Source of the DNA: JANXQG01 sp964615095
GTDB lineage: Bacteria; Planctomycetota; Planctomycetia; Pirellulales; Thermoguttaceae
Assembly (NCBI GenBank): GCA_964615095.1
Contig: CAZTPX010000038.1
Coordinates: 4,758-68,757, forward strand
Direction: 5' to 3'
Length of the DNA stretch: 64,000 nucleotides
Part shown: piece by piece, positions 44,418 to 52,889 of the stretch
How the letters are laid out: each line of letters begins with the position of its first letter
How positions within the stretch are numbered: the first letter of the stretch is position 1
Position numbers and translations under genes: made by a program
The notes under the pieces: generated by a model
What the model was told of the DNA's origin: nothing
The model's database searches: none
The model's input: the letters and a program-made list of their open reading frames with translations, nothing else

Positions 44418-44702
44418 CAACCATACTGCGTCGTCTCACGGCCAAGCAAAAAAAGGGATCACGAAATCCAGAAAGAATGAACTTTTTTATGACATGGCGA
44501 TGCTGCCGGTGCCGTTGACGTGCCGACCCACATTGGGTATTCTTAATGGTTTCCAGGCGCAGGGCTATTCAAAGTTGCCGATAAGAAGTGTCTTCGGGCG
44601 TGGCGGGAATTGACGGTGGCAGCGGGAGGGAATGTGCCAGGAGGACCACGCAGTTAGTTGCGTTTTTTGAACGTGGCTTTTTTGAGGTGATTTTTGCCAT
44701 AA
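44418..44702. other. Spacer upstream of tRNA-Pro
   Basis: About 285 nt with no convincing gene; presumably the tRNA promoter lies in its 3' part, but no clear -35/-10 pair was identified. Confidence 0.4.
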
Positions 44703-44777
44703 CGGGGCGTAGCTCAGCCTGGCTAGAGCGCTTGGTTCGGGACCAAGAGGTCGCTGGTTCAAATCCAGTCGCCCCGA
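44703..44777 (+). tRNA. tRNA-Pro (anticodon CGG)
   Basis: A full cloverleaf can be drawn: 7-bp acceptor stem CGGGGCG/CGCCCCG starting with C1-G72 as typical of tRNA-Pro, D-arm GCTC...GAGC, anticodon stem CTTGG/CCAAG with loop TTCGGGA (anticodon CGG), T-arm GCTGG-TTCAAAT-CCAGT. Discriminator A at 44777; CCA is not encoded. An integrase gene begins 141 nt downstream, so its 3' end is a likely attachment site. Confidence 0.95.
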
Positions 44778-44794
44778 CTAATTTGTAGAAGCAT

Positions 44795-44830
44795 AAACCG
44801 TTGTGAGTTAATGACTTACGACGGTTTTTT
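44795..44830 (+). terminator. Terminator after tRNA-Pro
   Basis: AAACCGTTGTGAGT (44795-44808) pairs with ACTTACGACGGTTT (44814-44827) with two G-U pairs and a 5-nt loop, ending in a run of six T. A classical intrinsic terminator 17 nt after the tRNA. Confidence 0.8.
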
Positions 44831-44873
44831 GTTTCTTGTCGTGCTGATACATTTCTTGTTGCGTTTCGGGTCT

Positions 44874-44888
44874 GATACAATTTGTATC
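44874..44888. promoter_or_regulatory. Palindromic operator candidate before the integrase
   Basis: GATACAA-T-TTGTATC is a perfect 7-bp dyad, 30 nt before the integrase start. It could bind a repressor or the recombinase itself; no regulator gene is adjacent. Confidence 0.4.
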
Positions 44889-44918
44889 CGAAGACCGCCT
44901 CATTACGGGAGCAGAACC

Positions 44919-46334
44919 GTGCGGAAACGCAAACTAGAACTGACGCCGATGAAGGTAAAACGGGGATTGCCGCCCCGTTGGCGAAAAGTTCATAAAGGGG
45001 TGATCTATTACTACCGTGGGGAGTATCAGGACGCAGTTCGGCAATGGCACCAGAAACTCGCTGAGTTGGAAGCGGAAGAAGGGGAGCCGCCTGAGAAGGT
45101 CGTCGAGCGATTAGAGGCAACTATCGCTCAAATGGATAATCTGGGCGTCCAACTTACCGATCAGGCCCACGTCAGTATTCATCGAGTCACATGCGGCGAC
45201 GAGACCGCTACGTGGGCGAATGCCGGGCCAGAGGGCCAGCCTCCCACCCTTCGGTTCAACGACCTTGGCCCCCCGACTTCATCGGCCCCCAAGACCATCA
45301 AGGATGCCGTAAAGGTGTTTCTCGCCCACAAGGAAGCACAGACGACATCTGGCCGTATCTCCACAAGTTGGTGGGAAGTCATGCGGTGTTCCCTCGACCG
45401 CTTCACCACATGGTTCGGTGCGTACCGCAGCCTTACCGAAATCACGGAACAAGTCTTGGCAGGATATTGGCTCCACCTGATGACTCTCATTAGCGAGGGG
45501 AAGCTCAGTCCCAAGAGCGGTCGCACTGCTCTGCAAGTGCTGAGGCAGTGGATCACGTTCCACTTCGAGAATGGGGCCTTGGAACGTGAGCCACGAAATA
45601 TCCGCAGCCGAGAACTGGTCATAAACGTCCCGGCACAACACATCGAGGCACTCCCGGCCAAGGAGGTTCGTCGGCTTCTTGGGCTGGCGTCCGGTCGAAT
45701 GAAGTTGTTCATCGCATTGTCTTTGAACGCCGCTTTTACGCAAGTTGATCTTGCGGCTCTGCATCCTGGCGAGCTTGATTTGGACGCGGATCAACCCAGG
45801 CTCACCCGGCGTCGGACCAAGACTAGGCATCTAAAGACGCCTCCGGTCGTGTCCTACCCGCTTTGGCCCCAGGTCGTCGAAATGTTGGGCCAAGTCAAGA
45901 GCGGCGACCCCGAACATGTCTTCTTGAACGACAATGGACGGCCTCTTGTGACCCAGGCGATTGTTAAGGGGAAGGTCAAACGAATCGACAACGTGAACAG
46001 CATGTTCGACCGCTTCGTTCACAAGCACAAACTTACCGTGAGTTTCAAGGTCTTCCGCAAGTCGGGTGCAACGATCTTGTCCAGCAATGGCGAGTTCGCC
46101 CCTTATGTTGGGCGATATCTCGGTCACAGCCCACGGGATACCGCAAGCCGGTTCTACGTCGGGGTAGATCAAGTCGGGTTTGACCGAGCGATTGCATGGC
46201 TTGGGCAACAGGTTTTTGGCGATAGCGGGGAAACCGCACCCGCGACTCCTGCTTCATCGGAGCCTTCGGCGTCATCCGATGGCAAATCGGTCGATGACGC
46301 ATCCCCCTCCGTCCCCGAGAGCGAATCGGTGTAG
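44919..46334 (+). CDS. Tyrosine-recombinase-like integrase of the tRNA-Pro island
   Basis: This 471-residue protein has an N-terminal arm region (KRGLPPRWRKVHKGVIYYYRG), a SAM-like core-binding domain (about 140-255) and a phage-integrase C-terminal domain (about 270-440). Visible are the second Arg in FKVFRKSGATIL, His in YLGHSP and a catalytic-position Tyr in RFYVGV. The first catalytic Arg (normally in TGxRxxE) appears replaced (LNAAFTQVDLAAL), and the His of HxxR is not seen. This divergent pattern occurs in planctomycete integrases. GTG 44919 is chosen for the GGGAG upstream. It follows tRNA-Pro. The C-terminal 40 residues are Ser/Pro/Glu-rich. Confidence 0.8.
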   Translation: MRKRKLELTPMKVKRGLPPRWRKVHKGVIYYYRGEYQDAVRQWHQKLAELEAEEGEPPEKVVERLEATIAQMDNLGVQLTDQAHVSIHRVTCGDETATWANAGPEGQPPTLRFNDLGPPTSSAPKTIKDAVKVFLAHKEAQTTSGRISTSWWEVMRCSLDRFTTWFGAYRSLTEITEQVLAGYWLHLMTLISEGKLSPKSGRTALQVLRQWITFHFENGALEREPRNIRSRELVINVPAQHIEALPAKEVRRLLGLASGRMKLFIALSLNAAFTQVDLAALHPGELDLDADQPRLTRRRTKTRHLKTPPVVSYPLWPQVVEMLGQVKSGDPEHVFLNDNGRPLVTQAIVKGKVKRIDNVNSMFDRFVHKHKLTVSFKVFRKSGATILSSNGEFAPYVGRYLGHSPRDTASRFYVGVDQVGFDRAIAWLGQQVFGDSGETAPATPASSEPSASSDGKSVDDASPSVPESESV

Positions 46335-46771
46335 TGGACGCGTACTACTGGGGTTATTCTGGCTTCCAAACTGATCCTAGACCGCCAACATCGCCCGCGT
46401 CCCGACCGACTTCTGGCGCTGGCTGTCGGGGTTCAAGCGGGAGGGAAATCGAGTCGTCATGCCCCCCTGCTGCTGCTCATCCCGCCGACCTTCCACCGGC
46501 CACCACGGGGCATGATATCGCTCAAGGCCGGGCGGCAAAAACCTACCGGAGTCCCATAAAAAAGAGGCGGCACTAGGGTTGAAATCCGGGGGGCTAATGG
46601 AACCAGCCCCCAGCTTTTTCAAAGATCGCTGGGAATCTTTGCTTTTGCTGCACGACCTCGCGCGGAATCGTTCCCGCCGCCCGGCCCGCCCAATTTGCCC
46701 TCCCGCCCGCCGTCCCGATTCGGTAAACTCCCCGCCGAAATTGCCGCCCATCATACCCCGGAGAAAAAGAA
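46335..46771. other. Spacer after the integrase
   Basis: About 440 nt without a supported gene. It contains a terminator-like hairpin (46589-46619, separate entry) and, near its end, the ribosome-binding site of the next gene. A short stretch around 46380-46450 could be the remnant of a coding sequence, but nothing was recognised. Confidence 0.45.
46589..46619 (+). terminator. Terminator-like hairpin
   Basis: GGGGGCT (46589-46595) pairs with AGCCCCC (46605-46611), 9-nt loop, followed by AGCTTTTT. It may end a transcript coming from the integrase gene. Confidence 0.5.
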
Positions 46772-47299
46772 ATGGCCCGCCTCGTTTTCGCCTGCCTCCT
46801 GATCGGATCATCGTGTCACGCCGCCGCCGCTGCCGAGTCCGCGCCCTTCACCACGGCACCCCGGTACGTCGTCAAAGTCAAGTTTCTGCGCGTCGAAGAT
46901 GGCAAGCAAAGTATTGCCGTCGATACCGAAGTCACCGGCACGAAGGGCACGCCGCTCAGGACCAATCTCGGCGGCAAGAATGGATTGGCTCTCAAACTCG
47001 ACATGCGGGACGTGCCGGGCGACTCACCGCCGAAGTACGCTACCCATTTGGAACTGGTCGAATCCAAGAAGGGCAAGGAGAACGTGCTGTCCGCACCGAC
47101 GATCATGACCACCGCTGGCACGCCCGCAAAGCTGATGGTGGGCCAGGAGAAGGGCGACCGGATCGAGGTCGAGTTGACGGTGCGGGAGGTTGTCTCGGCT
47201 GTATCGAGCCTTGGAACATCACGAATGAAGACGGTCGATATTCCGATCATTATTCAAGACGAAGAGGAAGAAAAACTGGGAGTCACGCCCTCACCTTGA
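46772..47299 (+). CDS. Small secreted protein with secretin-like segment
   Basis: This 175-residue protein has a Sec signal peptide (MARLVFACLLIGSSCHAAAAA). Its second half, LSAPTIMTTAGTPAKLMVGQ followed by DRIEVELTVREV, resembles the conserved part of type II/III secretin domains, which planctomycete proteins often carry alone. It is too short to form a secretin ring. GGAGAAAAAGAA precedes ATG. It ends with a Glu-rich stretch and a proline-containing tail. Function unknown; first gene after the integrase. Confidence 0.7.
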   Translation: MARLVFACLLIGSSCHAAAAAESAPFTTAPRYVVKVKFLRVEDGKQSIAVDTEVTGTKGTPLRTNLGGKNGLALKLDMRDVPGDSPPKYATHLELVESKKGKENVLSAPTIMTTAGTPAKLMVGQEKGDRIEVELTVREVVSAVSSLGTSRMKTVDIPIIIQDEEEEKLGVTPSP

Positions 47300-47356
47300 C
47301 CTTCGCCATTGATTGCACGGTCGATTTCCCTATTCGACAAGGACCATTTAGCACAC

Positions 47357-47977
47357 ATGCAAATCGACCCTTCCATTCTCAGTAAAGCCGACAACTACAA
47401 GCTGATGACCAATCTGGTGGTTCCGCGTCCAATCGCTTGGATCACTACTCTGAACCAAACCGGCGTCATTAACCTTGCCCCTTTTAGCTTCTTTAACGCT
47501 GTGGGCAGCGATCCACCTTATGTCGTCATCGGTATTGGCTGCCGGGATTCCGGTGGACCCAAAGACACGGCGAACAATATTCAGACAAGTGGCGAGTTCG
47601 TGGTAAATATGGTGACGGAGGACTTGTTCGCCGCCATGAACGTTTCGGCGGCAGAATTCCCTCCCGATCAGAGCGAGATGACTGCTGCCAATTTGCACAC
47701 CACGCCCTCTGTTCAGGTCAAACCGCCGCGATTGGCTGAGTCGCAGGTGAGCTTAGAATGTAAATTGTTTCAATCACAGCCACTCGGAGCCAACACGCTG
47801 TTCATTGGCGAAGTGGTGATGTTCCATGTCGCGGATCATTTGCTTGGTCCGCGAATGCACATCAACAATTTTGCGCCAATCGGGCGACTCGGTTCTCCAT
47901 CGGTCTACTGTCGTACCACTGATCGGTTTGACGTGCCGCGCATTACTTATGCCCAATGGCAGCACGACAACGAATGA
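47357..47977 (+). CDS. Flavin reductase-like FMN-binding split-barrel protein
   Basis: This 206-residue protein has the flavin-reductase domain: LVVPRPIAWITTLNQTGVINLAPFSFFNAVGSDPPYVVI, the conserved core binding FMN, and the later KDTANNIQTSGEFVVNMV and HLLGPRMHINNF segments. Family members reduce flavin with NAD(P)H or use bound FMN directly. ATG 47357 starts the conserved region. A small gene follows after 13 nt. It is the only clearly metabolic gene in the island. Confidence 0.8.
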   Translation: MQIDPSILSKADNYKLMTNLVVPRPIAWITTLNQTGVINLAPFSFFNAVGSDPPYVVIGIGCRDSGGPKDTANNIQTSGEFVVNMVTEDLFAAMNVSAAEFPPDQSEMTAANLHTTPSVQVKPPRLAESQVSLECKLFQSQPLGANTLFIGEVVMFHVADHLLGPRMHINNFAPIGRLGSPSVYCRTTDRFDVPRITYAQWQHDNE

Positions 47978-47990
47978 CAAGGCCATCCGC

Positions 47991-48275
47991 ATGACCGACC
48001 GAGACTCTTCCGACGCCGAAATCCGTCGAGTGTGCGCGATCCTTGAATCGATCTCCAATGCGTATCCTGCGGATTCTGATGAAACCAACGCGATCAAGGA
48101 TGCGCCACTCGCCTACATCGTCGTTCACCAGCACGATAGCCTGAAGAAGAGATACCAGGACTTTCGCCTTGCCGTTAGCGGCGACCTGACCGACGAAATG
48201 AAAGCCGATCTTCGGCGTCATGGGATCGAGCCAGATGACCTGGAAGACGATCTTCCCCTGGACGGGACGGCATGA
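47991..48275 (+). CDS. Hypothetical acidic protein
   Basis: A 94-residue soluble acidic protein (TDRDSSDAEIRRVCAILESI near the start and DDLEDDLPLDGTA at the end). No family recognised, no membrane segment. It starts 13 nt after the flavin reductase. It may be translated from the same message. Confidence 0.5.
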   Translation: MTDRDSSDAEIRRVCAILESISNAYPADSDETNAIKDAPLAYIVVHQHDSLKKRYQDFRLAVSGDLTDEMKADLRRHGIEPDDLEDDLPLDGTA

Positions 48276-48541
48276 AAGGCGATGTCCGCGATGACCGTCT
48301 TGGCGACAGTGGCGGTCGTGTTGCTCACGGTCGGGTGATGCCTCCGCCCGCTGCGCCCGGATCGGGCCATCCATTGCCCACGCCCCGCGCCACCCCCACC
48401 CGCCACCATCCCGCATGATTGCCGCCGTCCACCGCCCGCCACCATTCCGCAATGATCCCGACGATTCCCCAGCACACCGCCCACGGCGACCCGTTCCCCT
48501 AGGACGCCATCATCTCCCATTGGCAGGTGGCATTGGCTAGA
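48276..48541. other. Short spacer
   Basis: About 265 nt, G/C-rich with CCGCCACC-like low-complexity stretches. No gene or repeat element was recognised. Confidence 0.4.
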
Positions 48542-48982
48542 ATGGGGGTTTACGACAAGGCTGCGTCGGAAAAGAAGCTCCGACAAGGCTGGATTCCTTT
48601 TGCGGCCAGATATCCCGAATTCGCAAGCGGAGTAGCCAAATTGGACACGAGACTGCGAACTGTAACGTCACTACCGCTTGCGGAACTGTGGGCCGACGCA
48701 GGGACATTGATGGCGCAGCGGGGACGTTATGTGACTTGCGAGGACTTGCAAAGGCTATTGCGAAAAGGGCCGCTCCATTTTGTGGTTGCGGACTGTGGCA
48801 AACCTCTCCGCTGGATCGAACATTCGGCTTGCTACGATTTCTGGAAGCAGGAAGTAAAGCCACATTTCGCCGCACCCGATGCGATCTCCCCCGAGGATTA
48901 TCCTGACGGTCGCTGCTATCTGGCATCCGAATGGACGATTGATGGTAGCAAATCTGCAATCGTGCTGGAAATGTTTCATTGA
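48542..48982 (+). CDS. Hypothetical protein in island
   Basis: A 146-residue soluble protein. It has an aromatic C-terminal half (HSACYDFWKQEVKPHF, CYLASEWTIDG) and three to four cysteines, but no recognised motif. It lies in an array of same-strand, closely spaced small genes (48542-50644) that includes a CdiI-like gene. By position it might be another immunity-type gene, but the sequence does not show this. Confidence 0.55.
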   Translation: MGVYDKAASEKKLRQGWIPFAARYPEFASGVAKLDTRLRTVTSLPLAELWADAGTLMAQRGRYVTCEDLQRLLRKGPLHFVVADCGKPLRWIEHSACYDFWKQEVKPHFAAPDAISPEDYPDGRCYLASEWTIDGSKSAIVLEMFH

Positions 48983-48992
48983 GCAGACGATC

Positions 48993-49424
48993 ATGAAGTC
49001 CGACATCGACCGCCGAAAGACCCTGACCGAACTGGAAAGCAAGGATTGGGGGCCTCTGAATTTCGATTCGCACCTTGTTACAACGATCCATCAGGTTCGC
49101 CACAAGCCGCTGGAAGATTTCACCGTCGAGGACTTGAGGATTACCATCGGGCAGAACCTCGCCCTGCAATGGCTTCTGCCGATGGCGATTGAGCGTCTGC
49201 GGGACGATCTCTTTGTGGAAGGGGATTATTATCGTGGCGATTTGTTGAACGCCGTACTGCGAATCAAGCCGCCCTTTTGGTCGGATCATCCTGAACTTCG
49301 ACAGATAGTTTCCCAAGTCGCCCAGCAGGCGGCAGCACGTCGCCAAGAACTCGATGAGGACGAAGCGAAGGCGTTGGATCAGGGCCTCAAGTCCTTTCAA
49401 TTGTTCGCGTCCGAGGACTGGTAA
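48993..49424 (+). CDS. CdiI-like contact-dependent inhibition immunity protein
   Basis: This 143-residue soluble protein resembles the contact-dependent growth inhibition immunity family: TLTELESKDWG, then HKPLEDFTVEDLRITIGQNLALQWLLPMAIERL and GDYYRGDLLNAVLRI. These motifs match the pattern of that family (hydrophobic LR-IGQ helix then GD-Y-GDLL). Immunity proteins bind and block a specific CdiA or polymorphic toxin tip. No toxin gene is in the window, so it would be an orphan. It is 10 nt after the preceding gene and directly abuts the next one (TAA then ATG). The family call is from memory of the motif pattern. Confidence 0.6.
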   Translation: MKSDIDRRKTLTELESKDWGPLNFDSHLVTTIHQVRHKPLEDFTVEDLRITIGQNLALQWLLPMAIERLRDDLFVEGDYYRGDLLNAVLRIKPPFWSDHPELRQIVSQVAQQAAARRQELDEDEAKALDQGLKSFQLFASEDW

Positions 49425-49670
49425 ATGGAGAATGACGTAAACGCGGAAATCCGCAAGTTGGTGGACCGCTGGTGCGACCGCAGAGAATTGGGAGCCTTGG
49501 CTTCCCTTTTGCCCGCGTGGCTTGCCAACAATGGGCTGACCGATGGCTGGGCGATTCTTCACGACGCGCTGAAGCACACCTACGCGGCTGGGCGAGATTT
49601 GCCGCCCGATGAACGCAATGCGTTGAAAAAGCTGTATGTCACAATCGACGTGGCCCTACGAAATCGCTGA
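49425..49670 (+). CDS. Small hypothetical protein next to CdiI-like gene
   Basis: An 81-residue helical protein (IRKLVDRWCDRRELGALASLL, then ALKHTYAAGRDLPPDERNALKKLY). Its ATG follows the stop of the CdiI-like gene with no gap, indicating coupling. Its small size and position suit an accessory to the immunity protein, but no family was recognised. Confidence 0.55.
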   Translation: MENDVNAEIRKLVDRWCDRRELGALASLLPAWLANNGLTDGWAILHDALKHTYAAGRDLPPDERNALKKLYVTIDVALRNR

Positions 49671-49673
49671 ATT

Positions 49674-50105
49674 ATGCGTGAAATCATCCCAAACCAACTC
49701 TGGATCGGCAATGCGGGCGATGGCCGTGACCCTGCACGCTTGTTGCAGAATGGCGTTGTGGCCGTCATCAACCTTGCGGCGGAAGAACCGTCACCCGTCT
49801 TGCCGCGTAGCATGATTTATTGCCACTTCCCGCTCATGGACGGGGCGCAGGAAAACCAAGCCGCACTGCGGGTAGCAATCCAAACCGTGGCGTCCTTGCT
49901 GAAAAACCAAGTCCCCACGATGGTCTATTGCGGTGCCGGAATGAGCCGATCTCCTGCCGTCGTGGCCGCTGCCCTTTCCATCGTTCAAGAGGGCAGTCCC
50001 GACGAGAAGTTGAAGGAGATCGTGACGGGGCATCCCCACGATGTTTCGCCGCATTTGTGGGAAGCGGTTCAGAGGGCGTGCTGTGGGACAGCCCCAAGGG
50101 GCTGA
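49674..50105 (+). CDS. Dual-specificity phosphatase-like protein in island
   Basis: A 143-residue protein with the phosphatase loop VYCGAGMSRSPAVV. This is the CxxGxxRS pattern, but the His before Cys is replaced by Tyr, a change that may lower cysteine acidity. The start IIPNQLWIGNAGDG is typical of the fold. It begins 3 nt after the preceding gene, in the same array. It is not a close copy of the phosphatase at 43947. Confidence 0.7.
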   Translation: MREIIPNQLWIGNAGDGRDPARLLQNGVVAVINLAAEEPSPVLPRSMIYCHFPLMDGAQENQAALRVAIQTVASLLKNQVPTMVYCGAGMSRSPAVVAAALSIVQEGSPDEKLKEIVTGHPHDVSPHLWEAVQRACCGTAPRG

Positions 50106-50116
50106 GGTAGAGCAAG

Positions 50117-50644
50117 ATGGACAACAATGCCTCCAAGACGGCTTTCTTCGTAGCACCTTTCGCCATTGATGGGAGCCTGATTGGTCTTGGCGAATGGCAG
50201 ATAGCCGATCTCTCGCCCAAGTGGCTAGGCGTCTGTGAGCAATTATTGAGGGATCACGGGCCAAGTTTCTGCACCACTCTTGGGCAGATGCTCGATCATA
50301 TCGAGATCAAGCTGACTTCGGCCCGTGGCGCAGGGTTGGGGGCGTTCTCCGTCCACGGCCATGTCGCCACGTCCACGGCCTGCTTTCGTGGCGAAGATGC
50401 AGGTGCCGAGGGAGAACTTATGAAGATGTTCATCGACTCCCTGTGCCGAACAGCCGTCGTGCGTCAAGCCCAGGCGACGACGCATCCATTTGCTGAGATG
50501 ACCAAGATCACGGCTCGTCCACTTCACGTCGTAGTGGCGTGGGCCAATGCGGCGATTGCCGACGAGGATCAGCGGGTGGTGGCCGAGTTGGCGACCCGCC
50601 GCCGCCGACCATTGGGCAGCAGGCGTTCCTCCTGGTTCAAGTGA
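50117..50644 (+). CDS. Hypothetical protein in island
   Basis: A 175-residue protein with an alpha/beta-like pattern (IADLSPKWLGVCEQLL, LDHIEIKLTSARGAGLGAFSVHGHV). It has no signal peptide and an Arg-rich C-terminus (RRRRPLGSRRSS). No family is recognised. It follows the phosphatase after 11 nt and is the last gene of the small-gene array. Confidence 0.5.
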   Translation: MDNNASKTAFFVAPFAIDGSLIGLGEWQIADLSPKWLGVCEQLLRDHGPSFCTTLGQMLDHIEIKLTSARGAGLGAFSVHGHVATSTACFRGEDAGAEGELMKMFIDSLCRTAVVRQAQATTHPFAEMTKITARPLHVVVAWANAAIADEDQRVVAELATRRRRPLGSRRSSWFK

Positions 50645-50807
50645 TGGAAATACCGCTCGCGCTTTTGCTCGGGAATTTCTCCCAGCAATACAGGACTCAG
50701 CAGTGAGCACCAGAAGACAGCCCAGTCTTCATTGCTACAAGCCATAAGGTTTGACTCCGAACAGGGTGAAGGATGGATAAAAACCCGTGTCAGAGTCTCA
50801 TGCTACC

Positions 50808-51535
50808 TCACGAAAACCCAGATCTTGTCGCGAAACGGGGGAAGAACTTTTGCGGAAACAACGCCTCCCATTCGGCGATCAGATAAAGCAGTTGCCGCGA
50901 GTGGCAGAGCAACTGCTCGCGTTGCGGGCTGCGGAACTTGTGCGGCGCCACGGCGCCGACGAAGCGGTGGCAGACGGAGCCAGGATGCTGTTCCTGGATC
51001 TGTTGGCGGCCGTGGGCCAGCACGGTACATAGCGATCCCAGCCAGGTCAGCATGCACCAGATCGTACTGTGGTGCAGCGCTCGTTCCTCGATGGCCGATG
51101 ACTGCGGCTGCGGCTGATAGCCAATCACTCGTCTTCCAGGGCTGGCCGTCTCACGGTAGGACTGCCGGTCGTTCTCCAGGTAGCTGGCGGCAAGGTGCAG
51201 GAGGGTCCCACAGGCGTAACGCTTATAAGGAAGTACGAAAGTCGGGATAATCGGTAAAGACGTGACGGCACTTCCGGCACCGCCAGCGGCCCAGCCAGAT
51301 GGTCAGGCTCAACACCATGTGCTCAGCGATAAGCCGCAAGCCGCGGCGACGCAACTCGTGGGGTGCGAACGGTCCGGGCTGTTCGCAACGGCCGCAAAAC
51401 TTTCGGTAACACGCACGCTCGGCACTTCGTCGACGTACGGATTGATTGTGTTTCTCGACTTCGCTTACAGTTGTCGGGCGGGGCAGTTCGATACTGATGG
51501 CAAGATCTTTCTTGAGGGGAGGAGCGAGGATCCGT
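50808..51535 (-). pseudogene. Frameshifted DUF6431-like zinc-ribbon (transposase-like) gene
   Basis: Reading the - strand gives RRRSAERACYRKFCGRCEQPG, then WRCRKCRHVFTDYPDF, a double CxxC zinc ribbon followed by a conserved DYPDF. The frame then breaks within a TTT run (51238-51240) and resumes one base off as VLPYKRYACGTLLHLAAS, continuing with SPGRRVIGYQPQPQSS and ending at 50808. The combined product would be about 240 residues. The pattern resembles DUF6431-type transposase-associated proteins common in planctomycetes. The single-base break in a homopolymer could be a sequencing error or true inactivation. Confidence 0.55.
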
Positions 51536-51732
51536 TGTCAACAGCCTTGCTCCTCCTTCTTTTATGCGCGCACCGTCCCCCGGAACGTAGAGAAGGGGGC
51601 GGGGTTCTAGATAAATCTAACCGGGCGGGGTTACTGCGCGGGATAGGGGCGGGCTTCTATCCGGCCGATTATAAAAAGACTCCATCCGGTTATTCCGGCT
51701 GCGCAAAGCTGCGCGCCGCAATAGGGCGGCAA

Positions 51733-51978
51733 TTATTTCTCCCATTGGTAAAGTGTGGATAGCCAATCTGTAGCGACGAACAAATCTGAACAATCCATGC
51801 CAATCTCGCCGTGAGGCCCAACGTAGGGGCTGTGAGCCAAGTAAAGGTCAACTAGCTGTGGCGTTGCGCGCTTGTAATCGAGCATAATGCGGAACGCCCC
51901 GGTTTTGCGAATGTCGGTGAACGACTTCGTTGTTAGGCCCTTCCGGATACCGGGCCGGCCAACTGCAGGCTTCGGCAA
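51733..51978 (-). pseudogene. C-terminal remnant of a second integrase
   Basis: About 80 codons resemble the C-terminal catalytic part of the integrase at 44919: KSFTDIRKTGAF aligns with SFKVFRKSGAT, and LVDLYLAHSP with VGRYLGHSP. The catalytic tyrosine position reads Phe or is shifted (DLFVATDWL). Nothing upstream encodes the rest of the protein. This marks a lost second element at the far end of the island. Confidence 0.6.
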
Positions 51979-52186
51979 CAGAAGCTAGTGGCCGTGTATC
52001 CGACGGGTCGCATGACGGGCGCTGACGACTCGCATTTTTGGAGCGTACATTCCCAGATCCTGTCCTACTTGGAGCAGGTTTCCACGTACAAAAGCATCAA
52101 CTTCCTGAAATCGCCAGGCGATGCCGCGAAATCGTCACATGGCCGTGGTGAAACACGGCAACAAAGAACGCCGGGATGAAGTTGAA

Positions 52187-52774
52187 CTACAGCACGCCCT
52201 TGGTGCTGGGCACGCCCGTGATCCGCGGGTCAGGCTCCAGGGCGGCGCGCAGTGCGCGGGCGGCCGATTTAAAGACAGCCTCGGCAATATGATGACTGTT
52301 GCGGCCGTAGTGGACGAGAATGTGCACATTGCCTAACACGTTCATGGCGAAGGCCTGCCAGAAGTCGCCCACCAATTCGCTGTCGAAGTCGCCGATCTTG
52401 GCCGTGGGGAACTCGGCTTCGAAGACCAGAAAAGGTCGCCCGCCCAGATCGACCACGCTGCTGGCCAGCGTCTCGTCCATGGGCACGGCAAAGTGCCCGT
52501 AGCGGCGGATGCCGGCGCGATCACCCAGGGCCTGGCACATGGCCTGCCCCAGACAGATGCCCACGTCCTCGACCGTATGATGCTGATCGACGTGCAAGTC
52601 GCCGCGGGCCTCGATCGCCAGATCGATGGCCGCATGCTTGGCCAGGAGCGTGAGCATGTGGTCGAAAAAGCCGATGCCCGTGGCGATGCGGCCACGGCCG
52701 ACGCCGTCGAGATCGATTTCCAAACGGATCTCGGTCTCCGCCGTTTTACGCTGGATGGTAGCCGTGCGCGACAT
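52187..52774 (-). CDS. hisB: Imidazoleglycerol-phosphate dehydratase
   Basis: This 195-residue enzyme performs the sixth step of histidine synthesis (IGP to imidazole-acetol phosphate). Metal-binding His/Glu motifs: GIGFFDHMLTLLAKH, GDLHVDQHHTVEDVGICLG, RYGHFAVPMDETLA and NSHHIAEAVFKSAARAL. It is a single-function HisB, without the N-terminal HAD phosphatase of E. coli. ATG 52774 begins the usual MSRTATIQRKT. hisC lies 115 nt upstream on the same strand. Confidence 0.97.
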   Translation of the reverse strand: MSRTATIQRKTAETEIRLEIDLDGVGRGRIATGIGFFDHMLTLLAKHAAIDLAIEARGDLHVDQHHTVEDVGICLGQAMCQALGDRAGIRRYGHFAVPMDETLASSVVDLGGRPFLVFEAEFPTAKIGDFDSELVGDFWQAFAMNVLGNVHILVHYGRNSHHIAEAVFKSAARALRAALEPDPRITGVPSTKGVL

Positions 52775-52889
52775 AAAGAAATGAAAATTCGAAATAGGAA
52801 TGTCGAAATACGCGACCCGCAAGCGGGCGCCCCGATACAAAATCAAAAAACGGAATGACCCAAACCGCTGGAAACCGACGCGCCGGCCG
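52775..52889. repeat. hisC-hisB spacer with ATTCGAAAT motif
   Basis: Contains AAAATTCGAAATAGGAATGTCGAAATACG, a partial match to the 38-nt inverted repeat around 58.97 and 59.13 kb. Not a complete element. Confidence 0.5.

Larger units (their letters stand above)
50645..52186. other. Decayed distal half of the island
   Basis: About 1.5 kb with no intact gene. It holds a frameshifted zinc-ribbon gene (50808-51535, - strand) and an integrase C-terminal remnant (51733-51978, - strand). The rest (50645-50807, 51536-51732, 51979-52186) shows nothing recognisable. The state of decay marks it as the old end of an inserted element. Confidence 0.6.

Noticed and set aside
44703..52186. Active prophage
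   Set aside because: No capsid, terminase, tail or lysis genes are recognised; only an integrase and small cargo genes.
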